A stretch of 64,000 bases of DNA, taken from the NCBI GenBank assembly GCA_037951105.1, contig JBAMJV010008435.1:1-64000 (forward strand). The letters run 5' to 3'. This document shows, in pieces, positions 11,433 through 23,389 of the stretch. The position numbers and the translations under genes were made by a program. Within the stretch, counting starts at the first letter, position 1, and each line of letters opens with the position of its first letter. The notes below the pieces were generated by a model. That model was not told the DNA's origin and searched no databases. It was given only the letters and a program-made list of their open reading frames with translations. This DNA is from Echinarachnius parma. Taxonomy: Eukaryota; Echinodermata; Echinoidea; Clypeasteroida; Echinarachniidae.

Positions 11433-11962
11433 AGGGATAGTACAGTTCTGGTCAACCTTAGGTTTAGTAACTAAAACTTGTAAGTTATCATGATATTGAA
11501 TAGTTATAATTAAATTATGCTTGAATTGATGAACAAATAACAAAAACTTAGTTACAGGGCTGTTTCCATACAAACAAACAAACAACAGTTTGCGTAAGAA
11601 GGCGCCCTCCAGACACCTGAGAGCTTGAACTATTTTTAATTTAAAAAGAAAATGTGAATGTGCTGTTTAGTTAAAATAATTATTCAATAGAAAGCTTATT
11701 AAAAAAACTATTTTAAAGCCACTTTTGTACATTGTTAACAATGTGCAGGCTTTAAAATTAGTGTTTAAATTGAATTATCGAACCGATTCGGCTCCCACAA
11801 TTATTCCAAACGGATATATTTATGGATATTTCAGCTGATTCAAACAAAGTTAATGCTATCTTTAAAATTGTGTGCTTTGTAAAATGTTTCACTTGGATTT
11901 TTATTACCGCACAACAAATGTATTTCTTAAAGCGCCCTGTAAACCCAAATTGTACTATCCAT
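11433..11962. mobile_element. TTAA-flanked MITE (family shared with 21219-21728)
   Basis: The left end is AGGGATAGTACAGTTCTGGTC and the right end is TTGTACTATCCAT, flanked by TTAA at 11429-11432 and 11963-11966. It shares its left end and several interior blocks with 21219-21728. It is AT-rich and noncoding. Confidence 0.75.
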
Positions 11963-12469
11963 TTAAAATAAGTAGTACCAACTGCAGAAGAGTGATGGTC
12001 CAGTAAAGTCTAGAAAACTGCTTGAATTCAAGGCAATAGCTCATCAAGCAAACGATAAAGTTCAAACAGTTGCTCGTATGCATAACCTTTCGCGCGTGCT
12101 CCAACATTTTGCTTGCCATAATGAGGCAATCGATTTTAATAACAGAATAAATCAAACAAGGTAACAAATACGCACAAATATGAATCAAACAAATTGAAAA
12201 TGCACACAAGCGCGGACAATTAGGTATCAAAATTAATCGCTTTATATCAAAGAGAAAAAATAACGAATAAAACAACAATAACAAAAAACATAATAAAAAG
12301 AAAGAAACAGACATTCACATACTACGGGAGGGAAAATAGGTGAGGTTATTATAGTTTACGGAGAGAATAAATGTACCCCATAATCATGATAATTAGAACA
12401 TTCAAACTCACCCAATAAGAATAGGGGAACCAACTTTCGAACTCGCGTGCCCAGCTGCACTTCAAAAGA

Positions 12470-13960
12470 ACGTGGAAAACGGAGAGGGAAGGAGGAGAGA
12501 GTGAAAGGGGGGGGGGGGGGGTGGTGGATACAGGGCAGAGGGTGAAAGGGGTGAACAGATGAGAGGAAAATTGGGAAAGAGGGTACAAGTAGTAGGGCAG
12601 AGTTAGAAAGGTATCGGAAGGGAGGAAGGGGGAAGAGAGGGGGAGAGGTGTTGTGTGTGTGTGTGTGGGGGGGGGGGGGACGAAACGAACAGACGGGAGA
12701 TAGGGAGGGAAAGGGAAACAGAGTAAGAGTGAAAAGGTGGGAGAAAGGGTTAGAGTGAAAATGGGTGATAGGGATGAGGGTGAAAGGGAGAAAGGAGGAG
12801 AGGGAAATGGGGGAAGAGGGGAAAAGTAGAAGGGACAGAGTTAGAAAGGTATCGGAAGGGAAGGAAGGAGAAAGAGGAGGAGGGAGATATTGATACATGG
12901 AGAAACAGGAGACAGTAGATAGGGAGGGAGTGAGGGCGGAAGGGAGAAGAGTGATCAAGGGTGAGAGGGGGTAAAAGAAGGGAGGAAGGGGAAAGAGAGG
13001 ACGGGAGGGAGAAAGGGGAGGGGGAGAGGGAGAAATTGTGAAAGGGGGCAGTTAGAATGGACAGGGGTAGGAAGGGATCGGACAGGAGGAAGGGGGAGAA
13101 AGAGAGGGGGGGGGGGGGAGAGATGGGTATATAGGGTGAAACGGAAAGAATAGATAGGGATGGAAAAGGAGAAAGATAAGAGTGAAAATGGTAGAGGGTG
13201 ATAGGGAGAAACAAGGTGAGGGAAATGGGGGAAGAGGGGAAGTTAGAAGGGACAGAGGGATAGAGGATCGGAAGGGACGAAGGGGCAAGAGGAAGAGGGA
13301 GAGTATGATATAGGGAGAAAGGGGGAGACAGGAGATACAGGGGTGAGGGCGGATGGGTGAAGAGTGTTTAAGGGTAAAATGGTGGTAAAAGAAGGGAGGG
13401 GATGGGTAGAGGAAGAAAAAGGAAAAATAGAGGGGAAAAGGAAAGGGAGAACATGGCAAATTGGTAGAGAAACGAAGGAGGGAGGGGGGGAGGAGAGAGA
13501 ATGTGTGAGAAAGGGTGAAATGGAAGATGAAGGAAAGAAGGAGAAAGTGGGAGAGTGAGAATGGGGAAAATGAGAAAGGAGGAAATGGAGAGGGAGTTAG
13601 GGGAAAATGATGGATAGGGTGAAAGGGAAAAGAGAGAGAGGGGGAGAGAGCGAAAGAGGTAGAGGGAAAAGGAGAATGGGTAAAGGGAGAAAGTGAGAAG
13701 GGGTAAAAGAAGTAAAGGGAGAAAGGGAGAAGGGATAAAGGGAGAAAGAGAAAAGGGGTAAAGGGAGAAAGAGAGAAGCGGTAAAGGGAGAAGGGAGGAG
13801 GGAGAAGCGGTAAAGGGAGGAAGGGGGAGTGGGAGAAAAGTGATGCAGAAAGGGGAGGGGGAAGGAAGAGAAGCAGATGAAAAAGAGGAGGGGTAAGGAA
13901 GAGAGGGAGGGGAAGAGAGAGAGGGAAAAGGGGGAAGAAGAAGGGGGAAGATGGGAAAGA
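12470..13960 (+). repeat. 1.5-kb polypurine tract (GGGAGAAAG-type)
   Basis: For about 1.5 kb the plus strand is almost entirely G and A, built from imperfect GGGAGAAAGG / GAGGGAAAAG motifs, with short G runs and a GT microsatellite near 12651. The long Pro/Ser/Phe-rich minus-strand ORFs (up to 310 codons) and the Lys/Glu/Gly-rich plus-strand ORF are translations of low-complexity DNA, not genes. Such homopurine DNA can adopt triplex (H-DNA) structures. Confidence 0.85.
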
Positions 13961-14187
13961 TAAATATTTATACATGACCATCATATTCGTGTTACTTTAC
14001 ACATAATTACACTTATATTCAACTTTAAGAGGATTCAACAATGTCGTTACTATGAGTTCGAAATAACGCAACATAACAAATTTAATTTAATTTGTTCAAT
14101 CACTCAAACAATTAATCAATCAATAACTATCATCATAACTGCAATTCTTTGTATTTATAAAATGTCATCGTATCGTATTGATCTTAC

Positions 14188-14289
14188 CATTTTCACCTTT
14201 TCCGGGACTGCATGAGAGGCAACGACTTTCTGAACCTGTTGGCGCAGCAATATCGTCACGAAACTGAAGACAGATATGGTGAGGAGTGC
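14188..14289 (-). CDS. Possible exon with a membrane segment
   Basis: The 102-bp (34-codon) open minus-strand segment is bounded by a strong acceptor (T-rich tract ending CTATATCTGAG, exon start 14289) and a good donor ATG/GTAAGATC (GT at 14187-14186), phase 0 at both ends. It encodes ALLTISVFSFVTILL followed by a basic stretch RQQVQKVV, resembling a transmembrane helix with a cytoplasmic positive flank. No family is recognised. It could belong to the gene to its left (9386-9550, if that exon begins in phase 0 at 9569) or to a separate membrane protein. It could also be chance. Confidence 0.35.
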
Positions 14290-14686
14290 CTCAGATATAG
14301 GAAGAAAAAAAAAATCTCGGACGCCTTCAGTTTTTCGTCTCTATGGGAAGTCGTAAACAGTTGTATTCACTTAAAAGGAAGAGAGAGTGTCGTCTAAAGA
14401 GTTGACAATGTGGACGGTGTGATTGTACGCACGCCCCGCGCGCTCTGAAAATTATATGTATAAAGTCGCATGCGAGTCACGCTTACGTACCTCGTTTCCG
14501 CCTGGTTCTGGGTTTCTCTGTGCGAATTTCGGATCATACGACGCAACAACTTTATACCCCTGTCACACCTACCCACGATCACGCGGCGCACCCAAAAGCT
14601 ACGCGAAAAGTATGAAAGCGCGAGGCAAAGCGCAATAAGGAATCTGAGAGCGATACGGTCGCGCAGTAAAAAGTGTTCATTGTTAT

Positions 14687-15740
14687 ACAAATAATACACG
14701 GTCTAGATTGCATTGTGTAAATGCATTGCACGCGAGGGCTATGTTAGCTGTGCATTACCAAAGACGCTTAATGGAAAGACCGACCACTGGACAATTTTCT
14801 TGTACAAAGTGAATGGGCAGCGCGCGATGTCCTCAGTTAATGCGCGCAATTACAGTCCTGACGTCACAATGCAAATTGCACAGGGGGGGTTCCCCACATA
14901 TGTATTGTTGCAGTTGTTGTTGTTGCTGCTGGCTTAATGTGAATGACTCGGCTATTTTTAGCCTAGCAACAACACTATTTTCGGAAATAAATCAGCTGAC
15001 TAAGCGCACCGATTTTATAATGCGCACACATACGCAGTTATCATTGGTCAATTATTCCACAAAGCAGTATCATGTTGGGAAGAACAAAGTCGATTGGTTT
15101 GTCGGTGCGTATATTCCAGACAGTGTGCGTGATAATATGCAAATATCCAAATATGCCATTGCCTGTTTATTGTACACGTTCGAGATCTGTGAATTTAACA
15201 ATTCTTTATTTCAAAAATGTGAGTGAAAATCTCTAAAAGCTATCGACTATAATTTTTAAATATTTTTACCTATACAAAGACAATATTGAATTAGAAAAGC
15301 AAAGTGTCCCCCAGGTGTACCCAACTTGGAGATAAGCTGATGTTCAATCGTCATACTAGCCTGAATTTGCCGAGTTTAAGTAAGTACGTTCTGATCCTTA
15401 CTTTTGTTTAAATTAATACTAACAAAGGGAACATTTGTTCCAAAAAAGCTATCGACTATAATTTTTAAATGTTTTTTCATTAATTTAAATGAACAAGATT
15501 CATTACTGTAGCCAAACCTCTGGGTGTACCCAACTTTCTCTTTAGCTCGATTTGAATCTTCATTCTGTTTGAAGGAACATCGCTGCGCGGCCGCTAGTGA
15601 TCTGTCTTGTAATTCTACAGTCTTTGGCATTACGCACGAGGCGTAAGCCGAGTGCGCATGCGCACAGCTAACATAGCCCGAGAGTGTGATGCATTTACAT
15701 GATGCACGATAATAAGGCCGTAGTATTATTTGTTTTATAA
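14687..15740. mobile_element. Foldback element with internal direct repeats
   Basis: The arm at about 14687-14775 (CAAATAATAC, GGCTATGTTAGCTGTGC, CCAAAGAC) recurs inverted at about 15612-15740. The interior has two direct copies of a segment beginning AGCTATCGACTATAATTTTT (15237 and 15447), each followed by GGTGTACCCAACTT. ORFs within it show no domain. Confidence 0.6.
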
Positions 15741-16426
15741 AATGAGCTCAACCACGGATTGTTTTATTTTGCTAGATTATTGAAAACAGACTTGACACAA
15801 TTAATAACCCAGTCTATCTACTCTCTAGAGTGTGAATTTATTTGGAATTTACAAAATTAATCATCACTACTGCATTCACTTCACTGAATTTGACTCTGCA
15901 GCTCAGCAGGTCAAATGCAGTTGATTGGAAATTGCCGAATATTTCCCATAAAAGTGAGAATTATCAAAGAATTCTATGCATATCATTCCAAAACTTACCA
16001 ATATCAAACCACAAACCATATAATTTACGAAACTGCTAAGATTTATTTACTACAGAACAGATAATTTACAAAACGAAGCATTTTTTTTTTCCACTTTCGC
16101 AAGTTTGTCTTCGTAGAACTATGTAAACAAGCATTGTGACGTCACGGGGTTGCACACCTTCGGCAAGATGGTTGCGCGGTATCGGCACGGTGGTTGCGCA
16201 GTATCGGCACGGTGGTGTAGTTGGTGAAACGCACAAATGCGCACATAATGATCAAACTGGATAGGGTCGCAGTGAGAGCGTAAAATGCGAGTCAAGAGCA
16301 CGCTTTATCCTACTGGATATGATGAGACTTTTCAGCGATGTCATTGCGATTCGGTGAAAAATGGCTAAATCTTAGACCACAAAGCAGCCACCAGCTGATC
16401 GTGAGGAGGTGTGAAAGGGCCATTAA
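15741..16426. other. AT-rich sequence, no gene seen
   Basis: Only a short duplicated GGTTGCGC...TATCGGCACGGTGG motif near 16170-16215 stands out. There is no supported exon. Confidence 0.4.

Positions 16427-16470
<44 letters not shown>
16427..16470. repeat. CA dinucleotide microsatellite
   Basis: About 20 perfect CA/AC repeats. Confidence 0.95.
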
Positions 16471-16474
<4 letters not shown>

Positions 16475-16546
16475 TTCGAAACTACATGCCTCAATAGAAT
16501 AATTAATCGATTCCAGCACAATTAATTCTAAATACGCATCACTTAA

Positions 16547-17330
16547 CCCTATATAGCCCGGGGGGTGGAGGGGGGGGGGCTAAAATGGCCCCCCCTTGAC
16601 ATTTTTCGCGATAATTTTTTAACGCGAAAAAAAACTTGCGCTCAAATTTCATGACTTTTTTCTATTAGGTCTTGCGCATCTTTTGAAATAAAATTTTTGA
16701 AAATCGGACCTACCGTTACGAAGTCACATGACCTTTTGTCTATGCATGTCAGCCCGAAAATTGCTAAATTTTGTGATTTGTGTACAAAACATATGGAAAT
16801 ATCAGTTTTCATAAAAAGAGATATAGCATTGGTTATTTGGTCTTGTTTACATTTTAGGTGTTTGTTTTGGGGTTCATAGTAGTTGATTTATCGTTAGAAA
16901 TAAAATAAACAACAAAAACAATAAAATACATAAGCTAAAAAAACAAAGAAATACATAAGAAATTATAAAAACAATAGAAAACATAAGGAAGAACCTGGCT
17001 CTTCCAAATTTTATTGTGTTATTATTCCAAATGGTCTAAAGAACATATGTAGTGAAAACCAATGTTCAATTATGAAGAATATATGATTTATGGGTAAAAA
17101 TATGAATTTATGACCTTATTTGCATAAATTACCATAATTATGCAAAAATAATGCATTTTTCAAAAAATTTAAAATTACCATAGTATTCTATACACTTCAC
17201 TAAACATGCTTGCAAGTTTTCGCGGCGAACGGCCGCTTCGAGGCCGAGATCTTAGGGGGGGGGGGGCCAAATTAGCCCCCCCCCCCCCCCCCGGGCTATG
17301 CTTTTTCAAAATAGCCCGGGCTATATAGGG
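16547..17330. mobile_element. piggyBac-type nonautonomous element, TTAA-flanked
   Basis: Perfect terminal inverted repeats CCCTATATAGCCCGGG and CCCGGGCTATATAGGG are flanked by TTAA at 16543-16546 and 17331-17334. CCCT/AGGG termini inside TTAA are typical of piggyBac. Subterminal poly-G and poly-C blocks (GGCTAAAATGGCCC; GGCCAAATTAGCCC) form a second hairpin layer. The 784-bp interior is AT-rich and has no transposase. Confidence 0.85.
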
Positions 17331-17679
17331 TTAAGTTCTATAGAAAATGATCAAAAAGCTATTGGATCTCTTCCAATACATCGTCATATAATTGTTAGGA
17401 ACATATCGTGTCCAGAACAAAAAAGTTTGAACGTTTGTAATAGCGAGCATTGTAATAGCGAGCATTTATTATATTAGTCGGCCAGCGAAGCAGGTAAGTA
17501 ACCCGTACGCCCGTGCCATCAGTTTCCATACAATGGGAAAGAAGAAAGAAAAAAACAAGGTAAGAACAACAAGAGGATATGACGAGAATATTTTTATCGG
17601 TGCCTTTATTCTATTCATACTGATCGAAAATGTGCATTTATAGATAGCAGTCTACTATGCATGGGCATATTAAGCTTAA

Positions 17680-18325
17680 AGATTCACTGACATGCAAATA
17701 CATGTTAACGTCTATTTATTTGTATTAGTGTACACATCAAACATCTGTATACTATTGGATGTAAATATGTTTTGTATATTTTAAAACATTTTAGCAATTA
17801 TTTTCTCAATTTTGATATGCCCCACGTCTAAAAAAAAACTCTCCAGAGTAAAATTCCCCCTGTGACATCACCTGTCAATCACTGGTCAGCTAACAGGAGA
17901 TGAACATAATACATAAGTACAAACAGAACATGCCCACAATAGCATACACTGCATGTTTCCATACAATAGCTTATCAGTGCTTATCTTGTCCTAATGATGG
18001 TTAAGCTTTTCGGAATTAACAACTGTTATTGAAATGGAAAGTATGTCAGAATTGTATTTATTTGTGATGATATTGAGCAGGCACTCAGCTTGGACGAAGT
18101 TGCATTCCAATATGTATTGTTCATCTCCCCAGTAACTGAGCAGTGATTGACAGATGATGTCACAGGGGGAATTTTACTCTGGAGAGTTTTAAGGTGGGGC
18201 ATAGCTAAATGAAGGAAATAATTGATTAAATGTTTACAAATATACAAAGAATATTTAGGTCATATAGTTTACAAATATTTGATGTGTACACTAATACAGA
18301 TAAGCTGAAGACAACATGCGAATCT
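17680..18325. mobile_element. TTAA-flanked long-inverted-repeat MITE
   Basis: The left arm 17680-17905 and right arm 18120-18325 are imperfect inverses. They share GTATTAGTGTACACATCAAA and CTCTCCAGAGTAAAATTCCC. The ends AGATTC / GAATCT lie next to TTAA at 17676-17679 and 18326-18329. The 73-codon minus-strand ORF is repeat-derived. Confidence 0.8.
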
Positions 18326-18329
18326 TTAA

Positions 18330-19295
18330 ATTAATAAATAGTTATAATCATAACATATAAGAATAAACGTAACATTTTGTAACCTATAATATTAAAATAC
18401 AATGCACGTGTCAATGTCTAATATAAGACCTTTCAAAGGTAATACACAAAATATTACTTTATATTGTATGTAATAACCTAGACAGAAAATCCATCTCGTT
18501 CTGGAGGGGTCCTTTAATATTATGACGTCATACTATCCCCTCCATAAGATAGTGTAACATGATAATGAAACAAGACACAGTCTCAGTGGACCTAACACTC
18601 GGAATATAGACTGATTTTTCGGTCTAATAATAACCGAACATTATTATACCAATTAATACATGAACAAAATAACGACGCAAAAATACAAATAAACTGTAAC
18701 AAACCAAGAAAATAAATTAAATCAATAAAATTAAATAAACAAGTAAGGGAGTTTCAATAAAAAGCGTTTCCTTCTTCACCTCTTCAGAGATATGCATATT
18801 TATTGGGAAAATCGATTTTTTTAGTCGACCAATAAGAGTCTGTGTCAGAGGCGGGTCAGCCCCTCCAAAATTTTTGGGCTCGAACCGCCATGATAGTTCT
18901 TATTAAAATATGAATAGAAGTAACATCTAGCAAGGTTATATTTTGGCTCTCGGTTACCTAATATTGTATACGCATAGATGTAACAACAAGCAAGTTTATA
19001 TATATCTTGTCTCTTAGTTACCAACTATTGTTTATATGTTTCTCGGCAGTTTTTGTCATTGTTTCAGCCCCTCTGTAATTGCAACGTCGAGTTGTCGAGC
19101 GTATTATACACAATATATATATCTCAGAAACTGCCTGTCAACTATTAAACACCCCTTTCATACTTGACTCGTCACTGTTTGGTTGGCTATTTGTTTTTTT
19201 GTAGACGCGTTCAATCATGATTATTTACGCCTAAGGGGACCGCCCTTTATCGTCACCATCCGACAGACGCAATCAAGATTTGAGACCCTGCAAAC
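18330..19295. other. AT-rich sequence, no gene seen
   Basis: No exon or complete repeat was recognised. Two short diverged direct repeats (TAACATCTAGCAAGGTTATA and TAACAACAAGCAAGTTTATA, 18921 and 18980) are present. Confidence 0.4.
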
Positions 19296-19898
19296 ACTTT
19301 TTGTCAATTATCAATTTTGTTTGTATATATGTTTAACGTTATAAATGGACTTACACCAGATTATTTGAGAATTATGATAATCTTTCGAACTCCGCAGATA
19401 TTTACAAGATATGCCATTGATAATCCTTTATTATGTAAAGAATGTATGAAAAGGTCCTTTCAGTATTTAAGTTCGATAATTTGGTATAATCTCCCGCTTT
19501 GTATTAGAAATACCACATCAATTGCCTCTTTTAAATGACAATGTAAATTATGATCCTTAATTAATCGCATCTAATTATCATGATTTATTTTCTTATATAT
19601 AATTATAAGTAACAGTTAAATATATTACACCCTACCACAGTTCCTGTTTGAGTAATACTTTTTTTTCTTTCTTAGTTTTTTTCTTGGATGAAAGTAGTCG
19701 TTAGTTGTCTCTGGCATCTTCATTGTTTTAATTCTGTATTTGTATATCATTTGTATTGATTTTTATTGTATTTATTTGTATTTAAAATGTTACATTGTAT
19801 TGTTTTTAAGTGTATGCAAGGGCCCCTTGGTAGACCAGATGTTTAACTGAAAGAGCAACCCTGTTGAAATAAAACATTAATAAATAAATAAATAAATA
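19290..19898 (+). mobile_element. LINE 3' end, 5'-truncated
   Basis: The frame around 19320-19538 encodes VINGLTPDYL, then RSFQYLSSIIWYNLPLCIRN and TTSIASFK. This is the C-terminal motif order (INGL.P.YL ... WN.LP..IR....SFK) of reverse transcriptases of CR1/L2/jockey-type LINEs. It is followed by a 3' UTR (CAAGGGCCCCTTGGTAGACC, AGCAACCCTGTTGAAATAAA) and a terminal TAAA repeat ending at 19898. Everything upstream of the last ~75 codons is missing, as expected for a 5'-truncated insertion, and the copy cannot be active. Confidence 0.75.
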
Positions 19899-19902
19899 AA
19901 TT

Positions 19903-19965
19903 AGATTCGAACCCGGGACGATTAGTGCGAAGAGTGGAGCTTTGAACACTAGACCAGAACACCTC
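19903..19965 (-). mobile_element. tRNA-derived SINE head fragment
   Basis: On the minus strand the segment reads GTTCTGGTCTAGTGTTC (A-box-like) and, about 30 bases later, CCCGGGTTCGAATC (B-box). This is a tRNA-like pol III promoter without a complete acceptor stem. It directly abuts the TAAA tail of the LINE on the other strand. Confidence 0.5.
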
Positions 19966-20006
19966 TTCACCTCGCCTCTTGGCACTCGCCTGGCCTCAAC
20001 CTGGGA

Positions 20007-20275
20007 CAGTGACGTAGCCTGGAACTCTTCAATGGGGGCTCGAATTGCTCGAACCTGCAGGCGCGTAAGCGCGAGACGCCTCTTGTGGGGCCAGGGGGCG
20101 CAGCCCCCGAATTTGTTTGGTTGATTTTAATTATTCAAAGCCCCAAAATCAAAACAACCGGCTTACAATCAAGCAATTAATCAAAATATACGACCTAAGG
20201 GGGGTGGTGTGGGGGGGGGGGGGGGGGGGAGGAGGCACGGACCCATGTCCCCCCCCCCTCCTCGCTACGCCTCTG
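20007..20275. mobile_element. hAT-like G-run MITE
   Basis: The ends CAGTGACGTAGCCTGG and CGCTACGCCTCTG are imperfect TIRs of the GTGGCGTAGC family. The interior has CGCGTAAGCGCGAGACGCC and long G then C runs at 20208-20260. No convincing 8-bp duplication was found. Confidence 0.55.
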
Positions 20276-20331
20276 GCCTTGTCTCAGGTTTCTACCCATT
20301 CATAGTATACTACATGTATAGTACGAGTTGG

Positions 20332-20830
20332 AGAGCTACGTGTTACGCACAATTGATACATCTCTAAAACTTCCTCTCGACTAACACAAGACGGAAATGG
20401 AACATCTATTGATATCACAGTGTATTGTCTAATGGTTTGTATCAATGTATTACTACAGGCATATGATTATAAATTGACCAAATGACGCATTGTCCTAGAT
20501 CTAGTTATCAATTGATTTTGATTGTTACAATAATGGTGAATAATTAATTCAAACATATAAAGAAACTTACCAGAAATAATGGTGAATAGTGGTGAATAGT
20601 AACACAACAAACAGGTTATCGTGTTGCACACAATGGATACATCTCTAAAACTTCCTCTCGACTAATGACGAACGGAAATGGAACACATATTGATATCACG
20701 AGGTATTGCCTAATGATTTTACTACATTTATTACTACTAGTAGTTAATAATTATAAATTGACCAAATGACGCATTTTCCTAGATCTAATTATCAATTGAT
20801 TTTTACTGTTACAAAAACGGTGAGTAGATA
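20332..20830. repeat. Tandem duplication, ~281-bp period
   Basis: GATACATCTCTAAAACTTCC occurs at 20355 and 20636. The similarity extends through GGAAATGGAACA..ATTGATATCAC and AAATGACGCATT. A third, more diverged copy lies at about 22545-22760 (ACATCGCTCGACTAACGCAG), after an intervening segment that holds a MITE and a palindrome. Confidence 0.75.
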
Positions 20831-21218
20831 CCGCTGTAACTCGACACAAAGGCAAAGGCTATCTTTACTAATTTAAATACTGAACCATTAATTTTGCCAT
20901 GTTTTGTAACATCTAACTTTTATAAACTGACGTAACTACGAATTATCATCATAATTACGCTTCCGTTAATACCCCGTGAACCACAGGCACTGTTAGATGC
21001 GCCCCGTATTTACCACGTACTGCCATGTAATGTCGCGTACCATGAAACGTAAGAACCATGCTATAATGATATTACATCGGACTGCCACGTCGTGGCTGCA
21101 CACGTATCTCGGTTCCATTACGTGGCTTAACGTGATAAATACAGGGCTACCACGTGGTAATTAGTATCACATATCACGCAGCCCCAGTTCCCATGTTACA
21201 AAAGGATGGTTTTTGTAA

Positions 21219-21728
21219 AGAGAGTACAGTTCTGGTCAAACTGAATTTTAGTAACCAACACCTGCATCATTACATTACAAACTAATAGTTATAACTCCAC
21301 CATGCTCGAAAGGTATTACAAATTACAAACGACAAAGTAAAAAACCTGTTATCATTAAAAAAGAGCCGTTAAAACTCAAGAGGGTGCTCGGTAAAAACTC
21401 ACTGGTTTCAACCATTTTTAATTTTTTTAAATTGTGAAAAATTGTGATGTTTTGTAAAAATATGATTTAATAAAGAGATCATCAACAACATCAAAAACAT
21501 CTTTTATAAATTTTTGAAAAGTGTAAGCATTTTGTTAAAAATTATTGTGGGACCCCACAATAACTACAAATGGTTATATTTCAGCCGTCTCTGAACCGAC
21601 TTTGATCAAATAAAATGTATTATGTCATTATAATTGTATGCTCCTCCAAATGTGACACTCAGTTTTTCATTACCTCACAAATAAATTATTTCGTGCGGCG
21701 CCCTCTATACCAAAACTCAACTATCCCT
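21219..21728. mobile_element. TTAA-type MITE (family shared with 11433-11962)
   Basis: The left end AGAGAGTACAGTTCTGGTC follows a decayed GTAA. The right end ACTATCCCT is followed by TTAA at 21729-21732. The interior includes TTATTGTGGGACCCCACAATA-like hairpin sequence and TATTTCAGC blocks shared with the other copy. Confidence 0.7.
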
Positions 21729-21825
21729 TTAATCATGATATGTTAAAAAATTATGTTGCCAAAGACACCTTCAGTTACGCCTTTATAAGCTAACATTTCC
21801 GAAGTAGCATAACAAATCGGTAACA

Positions 21826-22027
21826 TCGAATAGACCGCTTCTGTAATGTATGCAAATAATATGCGTATGACGTCAGACTCTCCGTTGGCAAGCTTAACAA
21901 TAATAACTAGGTCCGGCAAGCTCCGGCAAACTTAGCTTGCCGGACCTAGTTACTATTGTTAAGCTTACCAACGGAGAGTCTTACGTCATACGCATAATAT
22001 TTGCATACATTACAGATGCGGTCTATT
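21826..22027. repeat. ~200-bp near-perfect palindrome
   Basis: The left arm runs from AATAGACCGC...GTATGCAAATAATATGCG...ACTCTCCGTTGG to CTAGGTCCGGCAAG. The right arm is its inverse from CTTGCCGGACCTAG to GATGCGGTCTATT, with only a few mismatches and a short central loop near 21920-21935. It has the form of a palindromic MITE. Confidence 0.8.
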
Positions 22028-22794
22028 GTAAGTCGTTGAATATGAGGCTGGTAACCCCCCCCCCCCCCCCCCCCCCCCTCCCCTCCCGAATCGTGCTGCC
22101 TAGAACGCTAATCATAGTTCAAATCTATAATACCAACCAATTTGTCCGCTTGACCGGAGCAAGTATTAGAAATCACTTGCCCGAACACGGCAAGTAACTC
22201 AGAAACAAATATTAATGGTTGACATTGTATGTGATTAAAACTGAAAATTATTGATAGCGAAATTGAGTGTTCTTTATAACGACGACAATTTAAATTGTAT
22301 ATGCCCAATGTAACTTAATCGGGCAAGCTACACTGTTTAGTTACTTTCCCAATTGGGCAAGTTCAACATCAAAATGTTTGTAGCGTTCTGTATGATGTAA
22401 ACAAATATTTTTAATGTAACTATTTACAATTTTGTATGTTGTCTCCTAGTAACCTAATATTGTAATTATAACAAATTTGACATTTGTGCAGTCTCGATTT
22501 TCCGACCAACTGCAACGAAAAGAACGATTTGAATCGGAGAGCGTGTTAAAAACAATAGATACATCGCTCGACTAACGCAGGACGGAATTGGAACACCTAT
22601 TGAAATCATGGGGTATTGTCTAATGCTTTTACTCGATTGATTACTACATAAAATACATCATTACAAATTGACGCAATGCGACATTGTCCTAGCTATAATT
22701 ATCAATTTATTTTTCAAGTAACAATACAATTTAATGAATAGGTTGTAGGTCAAAATAGATACTGCTGTCACGCGACACAGAGGCTATATCGCAG

Positions 22795-23065
22795 TATCAG
22801 GCCCATAGCCAGGATGTATCAAGGGGGTGCGTAATTTACAAAAACGGGACCGAGACCGAACGTGGCCAAGACCGAGACCACTGGTTTAGAGTCGGGTAAG
22901 CAGGGGGGGGGGGGGGGGGGGGGGGGTGTCCGTTGCCAAAAATGGTCAAGGCCGAGACCAAGACCACTGGGTGAGAGTCGTATAGGGGAGGGGGGGGGGG
23001 GGGGGGGGTGTCCGTCGCCAATCGTTTTCGAGGCCGAGACCGAGACAGCCGGTTGAGAGTCGTGT
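22795..23065. repeat. Tandem GCCGAGACC modules separated by poly-G runs
   Basis: Three diverged modules (GAGACCACTGG...GAGAGTCG...G-run...GTGTCCG) lie at about 22850-23060. Related modules occur at 25600-25730. Proline-rich ORFs here are translations of the G runs. Confidence 0.6.
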
Positions 23066-23389
23066 AAGCGGAGGAGGGTGTCCGTCGCTAGAATAAAAGT
23101 CAATCATGGCTTATTTCTAATTCGATATACCAGTGATTTAAAAAAGGGTATTTTCTTCCTATAGGTACGCACCAGATTGCCTGATTTCAAGTAGAAAAAT
23201 TGTAAAAGCTCCCTAACCGTGCGGACACCCACCTCCATCCTCACCCCCATCCCACCAACCCTCCCCATCTCGGTCGGTTATCGGTCTTGTCTTCGTATGG
23301 TATACCCTGTTCAAGTTGTTGTATAACAAGTAATGTGGCATTTGGTGCCAAGTTTGAACTGTATAATTATTGATCAGTATTGTTGAAAT

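Noticed and set aside
13052-13984. 310-codon minus-strand ORF rich in Pro, Ser and Phe
   Set aside because: It is the translation of the low-complexity polypurine tract; overlapping frames are equally open and no domain or splice border supports it.
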